Source of the DNA: Verrucomicrobiota bacterium
Lineage (GTDB): Bacteria > Verrucomicrobiota > Verrucomicrobiia > Limisphaerales > JACRJZ01
Assembly (NCBI GenBank): GCA_016219875.1
Contig: JACRJZ010000138.1
Location: 93,069 to 157,068 of the forward strand
Reading direction: 5' to 3'
DNA length: 64,000 nucleotides
The position numbers were made by a program, and so were the translations under genes. Within the stretch, counting starts at the first letter, position 1. The number at the start of each line of letters is the position of its first letter. The notes under the pieces were generated by a model that searched no databases, was not told the DNA's origin, and saw only the letters and a list, made by a program, of their open reading frames with translations. Of this stretch, positions 28,501-36,858 are shown in pieces.

Positions 28501-28686
28501 CGTCGGCTCAAAGGGCAGTGTGCTGCTGACGCTGAACTGGCTTCGGTTGATGAACGTGCAGGCGTCGATGTTCGGCTGCGCGGGATAGACGACCGGCGCG
28601 TTGTTCTCGTAGCTGCTGGTACAGGGCTGGGCCAGCAACGGGGCCACGCTCGCCAGAGTCAGGACAGCGGAAAGGAAGGTCTTCAT
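25573..28686 (-). CDS. Secreted protein of unknown function, beta-solenoid-like middle
   Basis: 1037 residues, not recognised as a known family. A typical signal peptide (MKTFLSAVLTLASVAPLLAQ) is present. The first half is Asn/Thr/Phe-rich. Residues about 570-760 carry short repeats such as NFGDF, NHGAIRA, NTGLGLENAG and AGSLDLRDTIL, which resemble the rungs of a right-handed beta-helix, as in surface adhesins; this is inference. The C-terminus has WQPLTNFV and LRIYRVRE, related to the end modules of the neighbouring giant proteins. Its ATG overlaps the stop of the upstream gene (ATGA), so it is probably translationally coupled, and it is the last gene of a three-gene operon. Confidence 0.85.
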   Translation of the reverse strand: MKTFLSAVLTLASVAPLLAQPCTSSYENNAPVVYPAQPNIDACTFINRSQFSVSSTLPFEPTNLRFFTNTSSGSMYGSVGFRFNNVFISGPNSARKSLTSFVNDGSIVASTYLLISASNATSSGSMQCSDQGFLRVDGGNVSLARSGLKAMATPGGCTFFDPASSYINNNAYLNDPGISDLYWAGGTNNAIGTNGTLLDLTDPNFNFGVPNTVSPIHEVMTTIYGYLWTNNVRLPGFNLLSGCGYNFGRYQAFTNQYIPGNSLTNLHVQVVFVPTNWLYTNISTEVRFTTFFLPNNNNTFYKPMIRFSVEDFDIVDETPLTSSVYLEDASIGYPNGIGLVNNYNDNTKRRPRPYSFGKLAPCNWQFALPVAPSIVTRDFFYTPFHRTNEVPIAYAAYSAQVGETTNSPFTVYSTRHPLLSEPTNFAGRVEIFSDQLDTAFTRIRGESFVGIQTRNLLGDLPTVDAPFVNFDIATTRPVMVISNIAARSVNRLFGTISAYSAVWNNALTNSVLVGTNTVNTIYNVRYHVLIVDHCLQPQQPVTVNKFVAKAPNMVVADNVTVNNNMSLDTASLTIGPDGGLTLPASGSWASSNIVHLTRLTNFGDFNIPQFASFTVTQAVVTTNINVPTHTTNYVTNVVSAPYDDFINHGAIRASSMNLWCRNFENTGLGLENAGHQQAVITNSAGMFAIDTRAGRVSNGVLNAYGDLEIRAGSLDLRDTILLAGTVSNAPGQIVPVVPGSLRIWATNSLTDGGTNSHNDWLVTSGFHVYRRPAQGDLLGTRLTSATRRNGLAAHTWAGQDRGVNLAGFSNNLALGWLVLEGGTNSLFTFQAPDATNQYALYVDYFDLRHYATNYRSALELVGTNFTIYFANASIPPRKLIQHPSGRVRWIYQYTGLFSATNLTYPPQFSSYHGYVANTYTLNTALVLSKDINSDWDSEVNFVDLSPIWTPGDVDLVIGTATAGVPPVPKTTLSWNALAYATNFVEYATGLTPPIWQPLTNFVNGPVTQRVTVMDHAGPSLRIYRVREDPLDYLAPTP

Positions 28687-30125
28687 CGAGGGATGGAGTT
28701 GGTGTAGCGACTGAGCAGGCCCAGCAAGTCTTCAACGGTGAGGTTCATGTACTCGGGGTAAATGATGGGCGGTTTGGCGGTGTGGTCGAACGAGCCCCAG
28801 ACGGTTCCAACGCTCAAGTTCAAGACCGGGTTGTAGAAAATCTCGCCAAGCTGGTTCGGCGTCTGGTTCAGAAAATACGGAAGCAAGGTAGTGAAGCTCA
28901 GGCGCACCTGCCCTTGGATCACGCCCGGACCGCCGGCCGTCGCGAGACCGTTGATCGCGTCGTTGTTCACCCAGCCAGCCGTGCCGGTCGTCGCTGTAAG
29001 GAAGGGGTCGATGTTATTGAACAAACCCAGGTCTTCCGCCACGAAGACGATGTCCGGCTGTGAAATCACCCGCTGGAGCCGCTGCTGGATGAGCTTGTTG
29101 GTCACGAGGACGTTGTCCAAGTAGCCGTTGGTGATGGGCTGGAACGCCGAGCCGAGCAGTGAATCGTAATAGACCTTGGTAAACGTGATCTTGTTCCCAC
29201 CGCCCCGGAGTCCGACCGCCACGAAATTCGAGCCGTTGGTCAGCCCCGCGAGATTGGTGGTATTGAAGAAGTTCGTCGTCAGCACGGCGTTGGTCCCCCC
29301 AAACCAGGGCACCCAGCCAAACGCGCCCGCGCCAAGGATGTTCCCCGTGACGTTCGTCAGCACGCCCTCGACCGCGAGGTTGTTCGTGCTGAGCAGGAAC
29401 TTGATCCCGCCGACATCGTCCCGCGACAGGCCAAAGTAGAAATCGCCCGGCAGGAGGGTGCCGCTCGCCACGGAGCTGTAGGCGAGCCGCTCGCTCACGC
29501 CGACCGGGCTTTCGATGGCGTCGGCGTAGTTTTGCGGGGCGATCGGGTCTTGGATTTGGTAGGTGTAGGTGACGCCGTTGACGATGCTGGAGGGCTTCAG
29601 CGTGTAGGGGTCGTAGTTTTGTTTGATGACCAGGTAGTTGGTGTAGGTCACTCCGCCGATCGTTTCGGTGTTGCGGCCCCGCAAGCACCAGACCCAGCGT
29701 TCGGGTTCCGCCAGCCCCATCTCGAACATCATCATCGTCATCGTGATCGACTTGATGTCCAGAATGCCCGCTTGGTAGGCGGTGTAGTTCTGCAACTTGG
29801 TGTCGAGCGGGTAATCGTCCAGGTTGATCCGAGATGCCGGCGGCAGGTTGTTGAGAATGGCAAAGGCGTCGTCCACCGCCTTCATGCCGTTGGTCCCGAA
29901 ATATTTGATGAACGATTCGTCGAACGCGTAGGTGACGTTGGTGACGTTCCACCGATAAGCGGCCGGCAGTTCCATCGGCGCGCCAATCTCATTGCCGGAA
30001 ATGTTGTAGCCGATGGCGGTCACCTGCCACGGCTTGAACGGCCCCAGCAGGGAAAAACCCATCACGGCGGGAGCGAGCGCCGCGATCAGGAGCGGCAAAA
30101 CCAGTTTCTTGATGACGCAGTGCAT
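28683..30125 (-). CDS. Secreted hypothetical protein, middle gene of a three-gene operon
   Basis: 480 residues, family not recognised. The N-terminus (KKLVLPLLIAALAPAVMGF) is a signal peptide. Residues about 55-110 (RWNVTNVTYAFDESF ... GMKAVDDAFAILNNLP) resemble the start of matrixin-like secreted domains, but no HExxH zinc motif is present, so peptidase activity is not supported. Much of the rest is Asn/Thr/Gly-rich, as in exported beta proteins. It starts 6 bp after the upstream gene and overlaps the downstream gene by 4 bp, which points to joint function of the three proteins. Confidence 0.82.
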   Translation of the reverse strand: MHCVIKKLVLPLLIAALAPAVMGFSLLGPFKPWQVTAIGYNISGNEIGAPMELPAAYRWNVTNVTYAFDESFIKYFGTNGMKAVDDAFAILNNLPPASRINLDDYPLDTKLQNYTAYQAGILDIKSITMTMMMFEMGLAEPERWVWCLRGRNTETIGGVTYTNYLVIKQNYDPYTLKPSSIVNGVTYTYQIQDPIAPQNYADAIESPVGVSERLAYSSVASGTLLPGDFYFGLSRDDVGGIKFLLSTNNLAVEGVLTNVTGNILGAGAFGWVPWFGGTNAVLTTNFFNTTNLAGLTNGSNFVAVGLRGGGNKITFTKVYYDSLLGSAFQPITNGYLDNVLVTNKLIQQRLQRVISQPDIVFVAEDLGLFNNIDPFLTATTGTAGWVNNDAINGLATAGGPGVIQGQVRLSFTTLLPYFLNQTPNQLGEIFYNPVLNLSVGTVWGSFDHTAKPPIIYPEYMNLTVEDLLGLLSRYTNSIPR

Positions 30126-30131
30126 AGAAGC

Positions 30132-31703
30132 TTACGGTTGGCTGGCGGAGTAAAGCTGGCCGAACACCTCGAACCCGGAGGTGAGGGTGAGGCCGGACCA
30201 TCCGATGAACACGCGGTTGTTGCTGGCGGCGGCGCAGGTTGGCTGGAACTGCCGCCCCAAGGTTGTGGCGTTCACGAGGAATTGCCCACCGCCAAAAGAG
30301 TCGCCGGACATCCACCGAGCGTGGACATCCTCGCCCTGTCCGAACAGCCGCAACTGCTCTCGCATCTCGGCCCTCTCAGCCGGTGTCAGAGCGTTCGGAT
30401 CACCTTCAGGAAGGCGCCCGCGGGTCTGCAATCGGACGAGACGTGCGCTGTCCAGGCGGGTGGTCCACACCACCACTTCCCCGGCGGGCGCGGAGGCGAT
30501 GCGTGGCCCCACCTGATCGCCAATCGTCTCCACGTTCACGCGCACCGCGGCGCCGGCGGCGGCGCTGAGGCGGTCGAAACGACGGCTGTAAACGTCCCAT
30601 CCGCCCGAAGGCTCCGCGGCCTGTTGCGCCCACACCACGCGGAAGCCACCATCGGCCGTCTTCGCCACGGACGGGGACGCGCAGGCAGCGTCGCTCGTGT
30701 TCACGGCAAACTCAGCGCTCAACGCGTTGCCGGCAGCATCGAAGACGCGACCGTAGATTTCCGGCGTATTGACCAGGTTGTCGAGCGTGGCACCCCGAAG
30801 AGCAGGCGGGACGGTCAGCCTCTGTTCCGTCACCCACACCACCACGAACGCGCCGCCGTCCAGGGCCGTGATGGCAGGATCGCGCTGGTTGAACTTGATC
30901 GTTTGGTTGGCGCGGAACTCCGCCCCCAGCGCCAGTCCACCCGGCGTGTACCGGCGGACGTAGATGTCCTGCATGTTGTCTTCGGCCCGGCTCGATCCCA
31001 CGACCAACGAGTTCGTCACCGCCGTCGAACCGAAGAAGCGGATTTCCGGCGAGAGCGCCGGCTCGTTCGTGGTGAGGCGCGTGTAACTGGCGTAGGCCAC
31101 CACCGCGTTGCCGTCCGACAGGCCCGCCGCCGCCGCGCCGGTGTTGAACTCACGGCGGTGGTTGATGGTGCGGAAGATGAGGAAGCGCCGCGTGACGAGC
31201 CGGTTGTTGCGGATCGTCGGCCAACTCACCACCGACCGGGTCCTGGCCGAAAACAGCGGCTGGCTGACCAGCAGGTCCGTGGAAAGGAAACTCCCGCGCT
31301 CATTCAGGAAGCGCGCATAGACGCTCTGGAAACCGGCCCGGCCGTCCTGCCATACAAACACCGCTCCGCCGTCCCGCAGCAGCGCCACGCCGGGCTTGGC
31401 CGGGTTGCCGCCGGTGGCCGCGTTCACCCGGAAGGGCGCGTCCAGCGGCGCGCCGTCGGGGCCGAGCAGCCGGGCGCCGATGCCTGTGCCGGCCGTGTCC
31501 AGCGCGTTGTCCTGCCACACCGCGTAGCCGTAATCCGCTCCCAGCGCGAGTCCCGGCCAAGTCTGATCGCCGGGCCGTTCCCCGCTGAGCGACAGCTCGC
31601 TGCCTTGCGAAGTCAGGGTGCTTTGGCCCTGGGCCAAAGCCGGAAGAGCGACGGCCAGCGCCAGTGCGGCCAGCCGCCCAAAAACGGTCATCGGTGACGA
31701 CAT
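30132..31703 (-). CDS. Secreted hypothetical protein, likely beta-propeller, first gene of operon
   Basis: 523 residues from ATG 31703 (a second ATG is at 31691). The open frame extends further upstream, but the signal peptide (GRLAALALAVALPALAQGQ) fixes the start here. Repeated segments such as YGYAVWQDN, GAVFVWQDGRAG, GAFVVVWVTEQ, GGFRVVWAQQ and GEVVVWTTR recur every 60-70 residues with a YxR(F/Y) strand between them, suggesting blades of a propeller. No enzymatic motif is seen. It leads the operon with the two secreted proteins downstream. The 188 bp upstream of it to the palindromic element at 31891 should hold the promoter; I could not identify one. Confidence 0.82.
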   Translation of the reverse strand: MSSPMTVFGRLAALALAVALPALAQGQSTLTSQGSELSLSGERPGDQTWPGLALGADYGYAVWQDNALDTAGTGIGARLLGPDGAPLDAPFRVNAATGGNPAKPGVALLRDGGAVFVWQDGRAGFQSVYARFLNERGSFLSTDLLVSQPLFSARTRSVVSWPTIRNNRLVTRRFLIFRTINHRREFNTGAAAAGLSDGNAVVAYASYTRLTTNEPALSPEIRFFGSTAVTNSLVVGSSRAEDNMQDIYVRRYTPGGLALGAEFRANQTIKFNQRDPAITALDGGAFVVVWVTEQRLTVPPALRGATLDNLVNTPEIYGRVFDAAGNALSAEFAVNTSDAACASPSVAKTADGGFRVVWAQQAAEPSGGWDVYSRRFDRLSAAAGAAVRVNVETIGDQVGPRIASAPAGEVVVWTTRLDSARLVRLQTRGRLPEGDPNALTPAERAEMREQLRLFGQGEDVHARWMSGDSFGGGQFLVNATTLGRQFQPTCAAASNNRVFIGWSGLTLTSGFEVFGQLYSASQP

Positions 31704-31890
31704 AGTAATTAGAGGTCTGATAGCAGTCCAAAATTCCTTTGTCCACGCTTTCTTCGTGAAAACTGCCCGCTGAAACACGCCGGACCCGCAAGTGAAATTT
31801 GACGGAAGAGGCGATCCTAAAACTCCGCAGCAGCCGAGGTCACAAGGCCCACTCTGGACGAATCGGCGAACCGGCGAATTGGCGAGACGG

Positions 31891-32002
31891 TGAGCCTCTT
31901 TCAAAACCGTAGCAACCGACGTGAGGAGGCTCTGATTCCCTTGGAGTTTGAGCCTCCTCACGTCGGCTGCTACAGAGTTTTGAAATCGCCTCGAAAGGCT
32001 CA
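31891..32002. repeat. Palindromic element abutting the exonuclease stop codon
   Basis: Two inverted arms of about 40-50 bp (GTAGCAACCGACGTGAGGAG on one side, CTCCTCACGTCGGCTGCTAC on the other) flank a short core, and the outer ends TGAGCCT and AGGCTCA match. The right end overlaps the TGA stop (32002-32000) of the exonuclease gene, so on the minus strand the gene runs straight into a strong hairpin that could act as a terminator or protect the mRNA end. Confidence 0.82.
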
Positions 32003-33058
32003 CAACAACTCCCCCTGTTTGGGCGGCGCACCCTCCAGCCGGGCCAGCATCCCCTTGAATCCCCAGCGCCCGTACAGCTCCTTCAGCCGATCCGGTTCGC
32101 CCTGGCGGGGCCGCAGTTTTTCCAAGTCGAACTCGAGCGGCAAATCGTCCCGCAGGCGGATCAGCGACTGGTTCCGCCGCACGTCGCTCTCCGCCGCCTG
32201 CAACGCGCCGCGCAGCCGCTCCGATTTCACCTCCGCCAGCCGCCGATAAAGCGCCTCGACGGACCCGAACTGGTTCAGCAGGCCGGTCGCCGTCTTGGGT
32301 CCGACGCCGGGCACGCCGGGGATGTTGTCCACGTTGTCGCCGATCAGGCTCAGCCAATCGACGATCTGCTCCGGGCCGACGCCGGTTTTCTGCCGCACCT
32401 GCTCTTCGCGCCAAAGGGTGCCCTCACCCCGGCCCTCTCCCTTCCGAAGGGAGAGGGAGTCCGCGCCCGGCCCTCGCTTGCCTTCTCCCATCGGTCTTCG
32501 ATCCCCCTCTCCCATCGGATGGGAGAGGGACGGGGTGAGGGGCCGGTTCGGGATGAGAGCACGCGTGGATTTGTCATTGGGGTTGAGCAAACCGATCTGC
32601 GGTGAAACCAGTTGCATGAAATCTTTGTCGGAACTGGCGATGACCACCTCGGTCCCCTGCCCCGCGGCACGCCGCGCCAGGACGGCGATCCAATCATCCG
32701 CTTCCACTCCGTTCCGGCAAAACCACGCCAGGCCGACGGCATCGAGCCAGGCATTGATCGAGTCGAGTTGGACCTCCAGGTCTTTCGGCATGGGCGGACG
32801 CTGGGCTTTGTAGCCCGGAAGCGCCGCCAGACGTTCTTCGGCCAGGCCGCCGTCCCACACCACGGCCACGAACTCCGGCTGGACGGTTTCCCGCATCCGG
32901 GCGATGGCCTTGATGAAGCCGAAGAGGGCGTTGGTGGGCGCGCCATCCGGCGCGTTCAAGCTGGTGATGGCGTGAAACGACCGGTAGGCGAACGCATGGC
33001 CATCCACGATGAGCAAGCGCGGCCGCTGGGAACCTGGGATGGCCGGGGTTGGGTTCAT
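32000..33058 (-). CDS. 5'-3' exonuclease (flap endonuclease family), stand-alone
   Basis: 352 residues from ATG 33058; an in-frame ATG at 33139 is possible. It matches the 5'-nuclease domain of DNA polymerase I without the polymerase part. Metal-binding acidic motifs are visible: Asp19 (LLIVDGH), GVEADDW, SSDKDFMQLV, and the helix-hairpin-helix-side motif GDNVDNIPGVPGVGPKTA. These enzymes remove RNA primers and 5' flaps during lagging-strand synthesis and repair. About 40 residues (roughly 172-212, including GPGADSLSLRKGEGRGEG) come from an inserted palindromic element, in the loop before the H2TH region, where length should be tolerated. It lies 117 bp downstream of the pilus-like operon, same strand; no functional link is evident. 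Confidence 0.9.
   Translation of the reverse strand: MNPTPAIPGSQRPRLLIVDGHAFAYRSFHAITSLNAPDGAPTNALFGFIKAIARMRETVQPEFVAVVWDGGLAEERLAALPGYKAQRPPMPKDLEVQLDSINAWLDAVGLAWFCRNGVEADDWIAVLARRAAGQGTEVVIASSDKDFMQLVSPQIGLLNPNDKSTRALIPNRPLTPSLSHPMGEGDRRPMGEGKRGPGADSLSLRKGEGRGEGTLWREEQVRQKTGVGPEQIVDWLSLIGDNVDNIPGVPGVGPKTATGLLNQFGSVEALYRRLAEVKSERLRGALQAAESDVRRNQSLIRLRDDLPLEFDLEKLRPRQGEPDRLKELYGRWGFKGMLARLEGAPPKQGELL
32421..32541. repeat. Complete 121-bp palindromic element inside the exonuclease gene
   Basis: Terminal arms of 21 bp are inverted copies with one mismatch: one end starts CCCTCACCCCGGCCCTCTCC and the other ends CGGGGTGAGGG. An internal hairpin (CCCTCTCCCTTC/GAAGGGAGAGGG) follows the left arm. 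The left 45 bp is the copy also present at 24339 in the M11 gene. The reading frame stays open through the whole element. Confidence 0.9.
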
Positions 33059-33175
33059 CGTGATGAGGCCAGGGGCGGATCGGCTCAATCGGAGGCCGGC
33101 AGGGCCAGGTTTGTTCCCAGCCCCTCCGCTGTGGAGCAACTGCCGACCCCGCGCCGCCCTCCGGCCGATCGGCGG

Positions 33176-35989
33176 TTATTGGGTCACGGTCTTCTGCGGA
33201 TGGGCGCTGTGCTGCGCAAAGGGCATCTCCTCATCCGAGTGGGCGCGGTTGCCGGCCGGATCGATGATCGTCGGCGTGACGAAGATGACGAGGTTCTTTT
33301 TCTTGGAGCTGTTGGCTTCGCTGCGGAAGAACCGGCCCAGCAACGGCAGATCGCCCAGCACCGGCACCTTGTCCTTGGTCTTCTGCACGTCTTCGGCGAT
33401 CAGGCCGCCGAGCACGACGGTCTGGCCGTCCCACACGATGGCGCTGGTGACGACCTGGCGGAGACGGAAGCGCGGCAGCGGAATCGGCTCGATCAGCGGC
33501 GCGGCAGCCGCTTGGCCGACCGATTGGACGATGGCCTGGAACTGGCCCGGATCGTCGTAGCCGAGGAATTCCTTGAGGGTCGGGATGATGGACATCTGGA
33601 TCGTGTAGCCGTCAGCCGTGACGTACGGCACCACGTCCAGGGAGGGACCGACTTCAATTGGCTCGGCAATCGGGAGGATGGTGGATCCCACGCCCCCGCC
33701 CGTGGTGACGCCGCCGCCGGTGTTAACGCCGCCGCCTGACGTGGTCTGGTCAGTATCGAGGTCCGTCACGACGTAGCGGATATCGACCACTTTGATCTGG
33801 GCCTGGCGTCCGCTCATCGTGGTCACTTCAGGGCAAGAGAGCAGATCGACGCCGTCGCGCTGTTCAAGCGCGCGGACCACCATGCGGAACTGCGGGTCCG
33901 TCAGAATGCCCGTGAGCGTGCCGAGGGCCGGGGCGCTGTTGCGCAGGCCGCTGGTGAGCACGTTGTCCGTGGCCGCAGGCTGGACCGCGAACGGCCCGAC
34001 CGTGCCGGGGGTCAATCCAGGGCCAGGGAAGGAGCCGCTGGGGTTGGCCGGAGTGGGGTTGTTCGGGCTGACGTAAGTGGGAGCTGTGCCGCCCTGCATC
34101 CCGATGCCGCCGCCGTTCATGAGGAAGTTGCCGAGGTACCAGTCGAAGCCCAGGGCTTTGGTGTCGTTCTGCGTGATCTCGATAAACTTGGCCCGGATGA
34201 TCAACTGCGGCGGAGACATGTTCAGCGTCTGGATGGCTTTCTCAATGGTGTCCAAGTCCGCGAGCGTGGCCTTGACCATCAGGGTGCCGAGGCGGTCGTT
34301 GAAGAACACCACCTTGGGCGCCGCCAAATCCAGTCCGGCCGCCGTGAAGTAATCGCGCACCAAATCGTTCAGAACGGACGTGTAGGACTGCCGGGTCAGG
34401 AATTCGATTCCGCCACCGCCGCCCCCCTGAGTCGGTCGTGCGCCCGGTTGTCCACCCGCCGCGCCGCCGGGCCGCTGTTGCTGGAACCCCTGCTGGCCGC
34501 CGAAACCGCCGAAACCGCCGGCAATCTGCACCGAGGCGTAGGTGGCTCCACCGCCGCCGTAGCCGCCACCGCCGTAACCACCACCACCACCGCCGTAGCC
34601 GCCGCCACCGCCGCCGTAGCCACCACCACCGCCGTAGCCGCCGCCGCCGCTACGACCACCGCCACGACCGCCACCGCCACGACCGCCGCCGCCGTAACCA
34701 CCGCCGCCGCCGCCGCCGCCCGTCGTGCCGAACGGCTGGGAGATCACACCCTGCAAGCCTTCCTGGAAGGTGTTCGGGTCCAGCTTGAACACCCGCACGT
34801 GGAGCGGAGTAGGCTCTCTGAGCTTGGGCGAGATGACGACCGCGTAATCCTCCACCGACCACTTCACGGGCTGCTCTGCGGCCTTGGTGATGACTTCCAG
34901 CGCGTCCTCCAAAGTCAGTCCGACGAGCGCCGGTGTGATCTTCACGCCGACGCCGGAGATTTCAGCCGAGGCCGGAGCGGCTATCGGCAACTGCGTGGCC
35001 GGATCGATCGCCGCTCCGCCCGCCGCAGCCGGGGGCGGGTCGTAAGAGGAACTGAGCAGGAAATTCACGCCCACGCCGTCCTTGTCCCGTTTCTTGGCCT
35101 CGTCGGAGAGGTTCTTGATGACCTCGCTCAGGGGGAGGTTTTCGTAGAACAGGGAATCGAGTTTGATGCGGCGCAGCTTCTCGAAGATGACCTGCCGCCG
35201 CTCGCTGGTGTTCACCATGTTGGTGCGCGCGTACTGGTTGGGAACATCGAGCTTCATGCGGTCGAGTTGGTCGGCCCAGGCGTTCTCGACTTCGAGGAGC
35301 ATCTTCTTGCCGCCAACTTCGCGGTTGCGGGCTTCTTGCGCGTATTTGCGTCCGGACACGAGTTCCAAATAGTAGTTCGCCCCGCGGTTTTCGGGATCAA
35401 GCTTACGGGCTTCGAGCAGCTTGGCCTCGGCTTCTTCGAGCCGTCCATACTCATAGAGGAAACGGCCGTCCTGGACCAGCGTGCCAGCCCGAACGTGGTT
35501 GGTGTAAATCTCCGAGGCCTTGGCCAGCGTCTCGGCACTGGGCGTCATGCCGCGGGTCTGCGCGATGGCGAGGTCGTTTTCTTTCTTGAACGCCAGCACG
35601 TCGGGATTGCGCGGATCAACACTCACCATGCGGCGGATTTGGGTGTCGGCCTCGGCGAAATCCATGCGGCGCTGGGCCTGGCGGGCCAGCCAGCTCCGGC
35701 TGGACAGGACGCCCCCGACGGCTTCCTGCATTTCCTTCTCCACGCCGCTGCCGACCTGGCGGCCCATTTCGAGGGCTTGGTCGTAGTTCTTGGCGGCGAG
35801 TTCGATTTCGTTGCGCTTCTGCGCCGCGGCGGCATCGGCGAGTTTCACGCGCATCCGCTGCTTCAGTTCCTGGCGGCGGATGCCTTCCTGGACGGCGGTA
35901 TCGACGTTCGCGGAATCCTGCGCCAGCGCGGTCCAGGGGCCGGCCAAGAGCAGTGCGACAGACAAAACGGGGAACAAGTTCTGCGTCAT
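33176..35989 (-). CDS. Secretin, Amuc_1098-like pilus outer-membrane channel
   Basis: 937 residues from ATG 35989, chosen because MTQNLFPVLSVALLLAGPWT reads as a signal peptide; ATGs at 36010 and 36040 (overlapping the upstream gene by 14 bp) are alternatives. Residues about 25-270 are helical, TPR-like (YDQALEMG, LLEARKLDPENRGANYYLELVSG). An N-domain follows (VISPKLREPTPLHVRVFKL). Then comes a Gly/Tyr-rich low-complexity stretch of about 60 residues (nt 34735-34545), unusual for secretins. Another N-domain and the secretin core are next, with VPVLGDLPLLGRFFRS and LVIFVTPTIIDPAG. Secretins form multimeric outer-membrane gates for type II/IV pilus systems. It is the last gene of the pilM operon, and the fold matches Akkermansia Amuc_1098. 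Confidence 0.92.
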   Translation of the reverse strand: MTQNLFPVLSVALLLAGPWTALAQDSANVDTAVQEGIRRQELKQRMRVKLADAAAAQKRNEIELAAKNYDQALEMGRQVGSGVEKEMQEAVGGVLSSRSWLARQAQRRMDFAEADTQIRRMVSVDPRNPDVLAFKKENDLAIAQTRGMTPSAETLAKASEIYTNHVRAGTLVQDGRFLYEYGRLEEAEAKLLEARKLDPENRGANYYLELVSGRKYAQEARNREVGGKKMLLEVENAWADQLDRMKLDVPNQYARTNMVNTSERRQVIFEKLRRIKLDSLFYENLPLSEVIKNLSDEAKKRDKDGVGVNFLLSSSYDPPPAAAGGAAIDPATQLPIAAPASAEISGVGVKITPALVGLTLEDALEVITKAAEQPVKWSVEDYAVVISPKLREPTPLHVRVFKLDPNTFQEGLQGVISQPFGTTGGGGGGGGYGGGGRGGGGRGGGRSGGGGYGGGGGYGGGGGGYGGGGGGYGGGGYGGGGATYASVQIAGGFGGFGGQQGFQQQRPGGAAGGQPGARPTQGGGGGGIEFLTRQSYTSVLNDLVRDYFTAAGLDLAAPKVVFFNDRLGTLMVKATLADLDTIEKAIQTLNMSPPQLIIRAKFIEITQNDTKALGFDWYLGNFLMNGGGIGMQGGTAPTYVSPNNPTPANPSGSFPGPGLTPGTVGPFAVQPAATDNVLTSGLRNSAPALGTLTGILTDPQFRMVVRALEQRDGVDLLSCPEVTTMSGRQAQIKVVDIRYVVTDLDTDQTTSGGGVNTGGGVTTGGGVGSTILPIAEPIEVGPSLDVVPYVTADGYTIQMSIIPTLKEFLGYDDPGQFQAIVQSVGQAAAAPLIEPIPLPRFRLRQVVTSAIVWDGQTVVLGGLIAEDVQKTKDKVPVLGDLPLLGRFFRSEANSSKKKNLVIFVTPTIIDPAGNRAHSDEEMPFAQHSAHPQKTVTQ

Positions 35990-36026
35990 GGTGAAAAGGG
36001 GGGTTGGCATCAGGAAACCGGGAGCT

Positions 36027-36842
36027 TTACGGCGCCGCATTGTATTTCAAAATGGTTCGTTTGTTGTTCGACTGGTTGGACAATACAACTTCGTCTTTAG
36101 TGAGAGCAACGACGGAGTTGGTTTCATCCCCCACAATGATGAAATCGTTGACGTAGCGGTTCGGGATGAGCTTCTTCTCCGGCGGGTAGCTGAAGTCCGC
36201 CTTGTAGGCCACGACCCGCCGGTAGGGCCGGGACTTGCTGAGCGTCACGCGCTCGCTGGTTTCGGTCAGCTCGATTCCAAGTTCGGGATCCTTGGGATCG
36301 CCCTTGATTTCTTTGAGCGCAAAAACGTTGGTGAGGCCGTGCGTGTTGTTCGTGGTCACGTAGCCCGAAGGCGCCGCCGACCGGCGTGTTCGGGGGTGTT
36401 CTTCCCAAGCCACCTTCATCTGAAAACTCGTCGGGCTGGAAATGACATCGAGGCTGATCGTCTGATGCAGCGGGGTGATCTTGGCGACCACCAGTGCCTC
36501 GGCCCCGACCTCGTTGCCTTGTTCGACCTTGAGCAAGGAGCCGTCCGGGCGGCGCAGCCATTTGACCGGGTTGAAGAGGTTGTGCGGGGGAGCAAAGACG
36601 ACGTTGGCTGGATTGGTGCCCTGTTGCAGCGAGGAGCGGTAGCTGGCCCAATCCACCGGGGGGTACGGCTTGCCCTTCCGGCTCGCGACCCCGGTCGTGT
36701 ATTGCCGCAACTCCTCTTCCTCGCTCTGCTTGTAGTAGGCCAGCAGCACGCCCGCCAGCGCCAGCGCGAGCAGCGCCAGCCCCAACAGCGCTTTCTCGTA
36801 GTGCTCCTGGAGCAGCGCGACAAGTTTCTTGAGGGATTCCAT
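36027..36842 (-). CDS. Amuc_1099-like pilus-like system protein
   Basis: 271 residues. One N-terminal transmembrane segment (ALLGLALLALALAGVLLAYY) is followed by a mostly hydrophilic, periplasmic domain with beta-rich character (LVVAKITPLHQTISLDVISS, FALKEIKGDPKDPELGIEL). It ends with repeated short strands (DEVVLSNQSNNKRTILKY) similar to PilP/secretin-pilot type domains. The order (pilM, 1100-like, 1099-like, secretin) and length fit Akkermansia Amuc_1099; sequence identity was not computed. It starts 16 bp after the upstream gene. Probable role: link between the inner-membrane complex and the secretin. Confidence 0.78.
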   Translation of the reverse strand: MESLKKLVALLQEHYEKALLGLALLALALAGVLLAYYKQSEEEELRQYTTGVASRKGKPYPPVDWASYRSSLQQGTNPANVVFAPPHNLFNPVKWLRRPDGSLLKVEQGNEVGAEALVVAKITPLHQTISLDVISSPTSFQMKVAWEEHPRTRRSAAPSGYVTTNNTHGLTNVFALKEIKGDPKDPELGIELTETSERVTLSKSRPYRRVVAYKADFSYPPEKKLIPNRYVNDFIIVGDETNSVVALTKDEVVLSNQSNNKRTILKYNAAP

Positions 36843-36858
36843 GGGTGACAGCGGGATG

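Noticed and set aside
28683..30125. Metalloprotease of the matrixin class
   Set aside because: The start resembles that class, but no HExxH zinc motif occurs.
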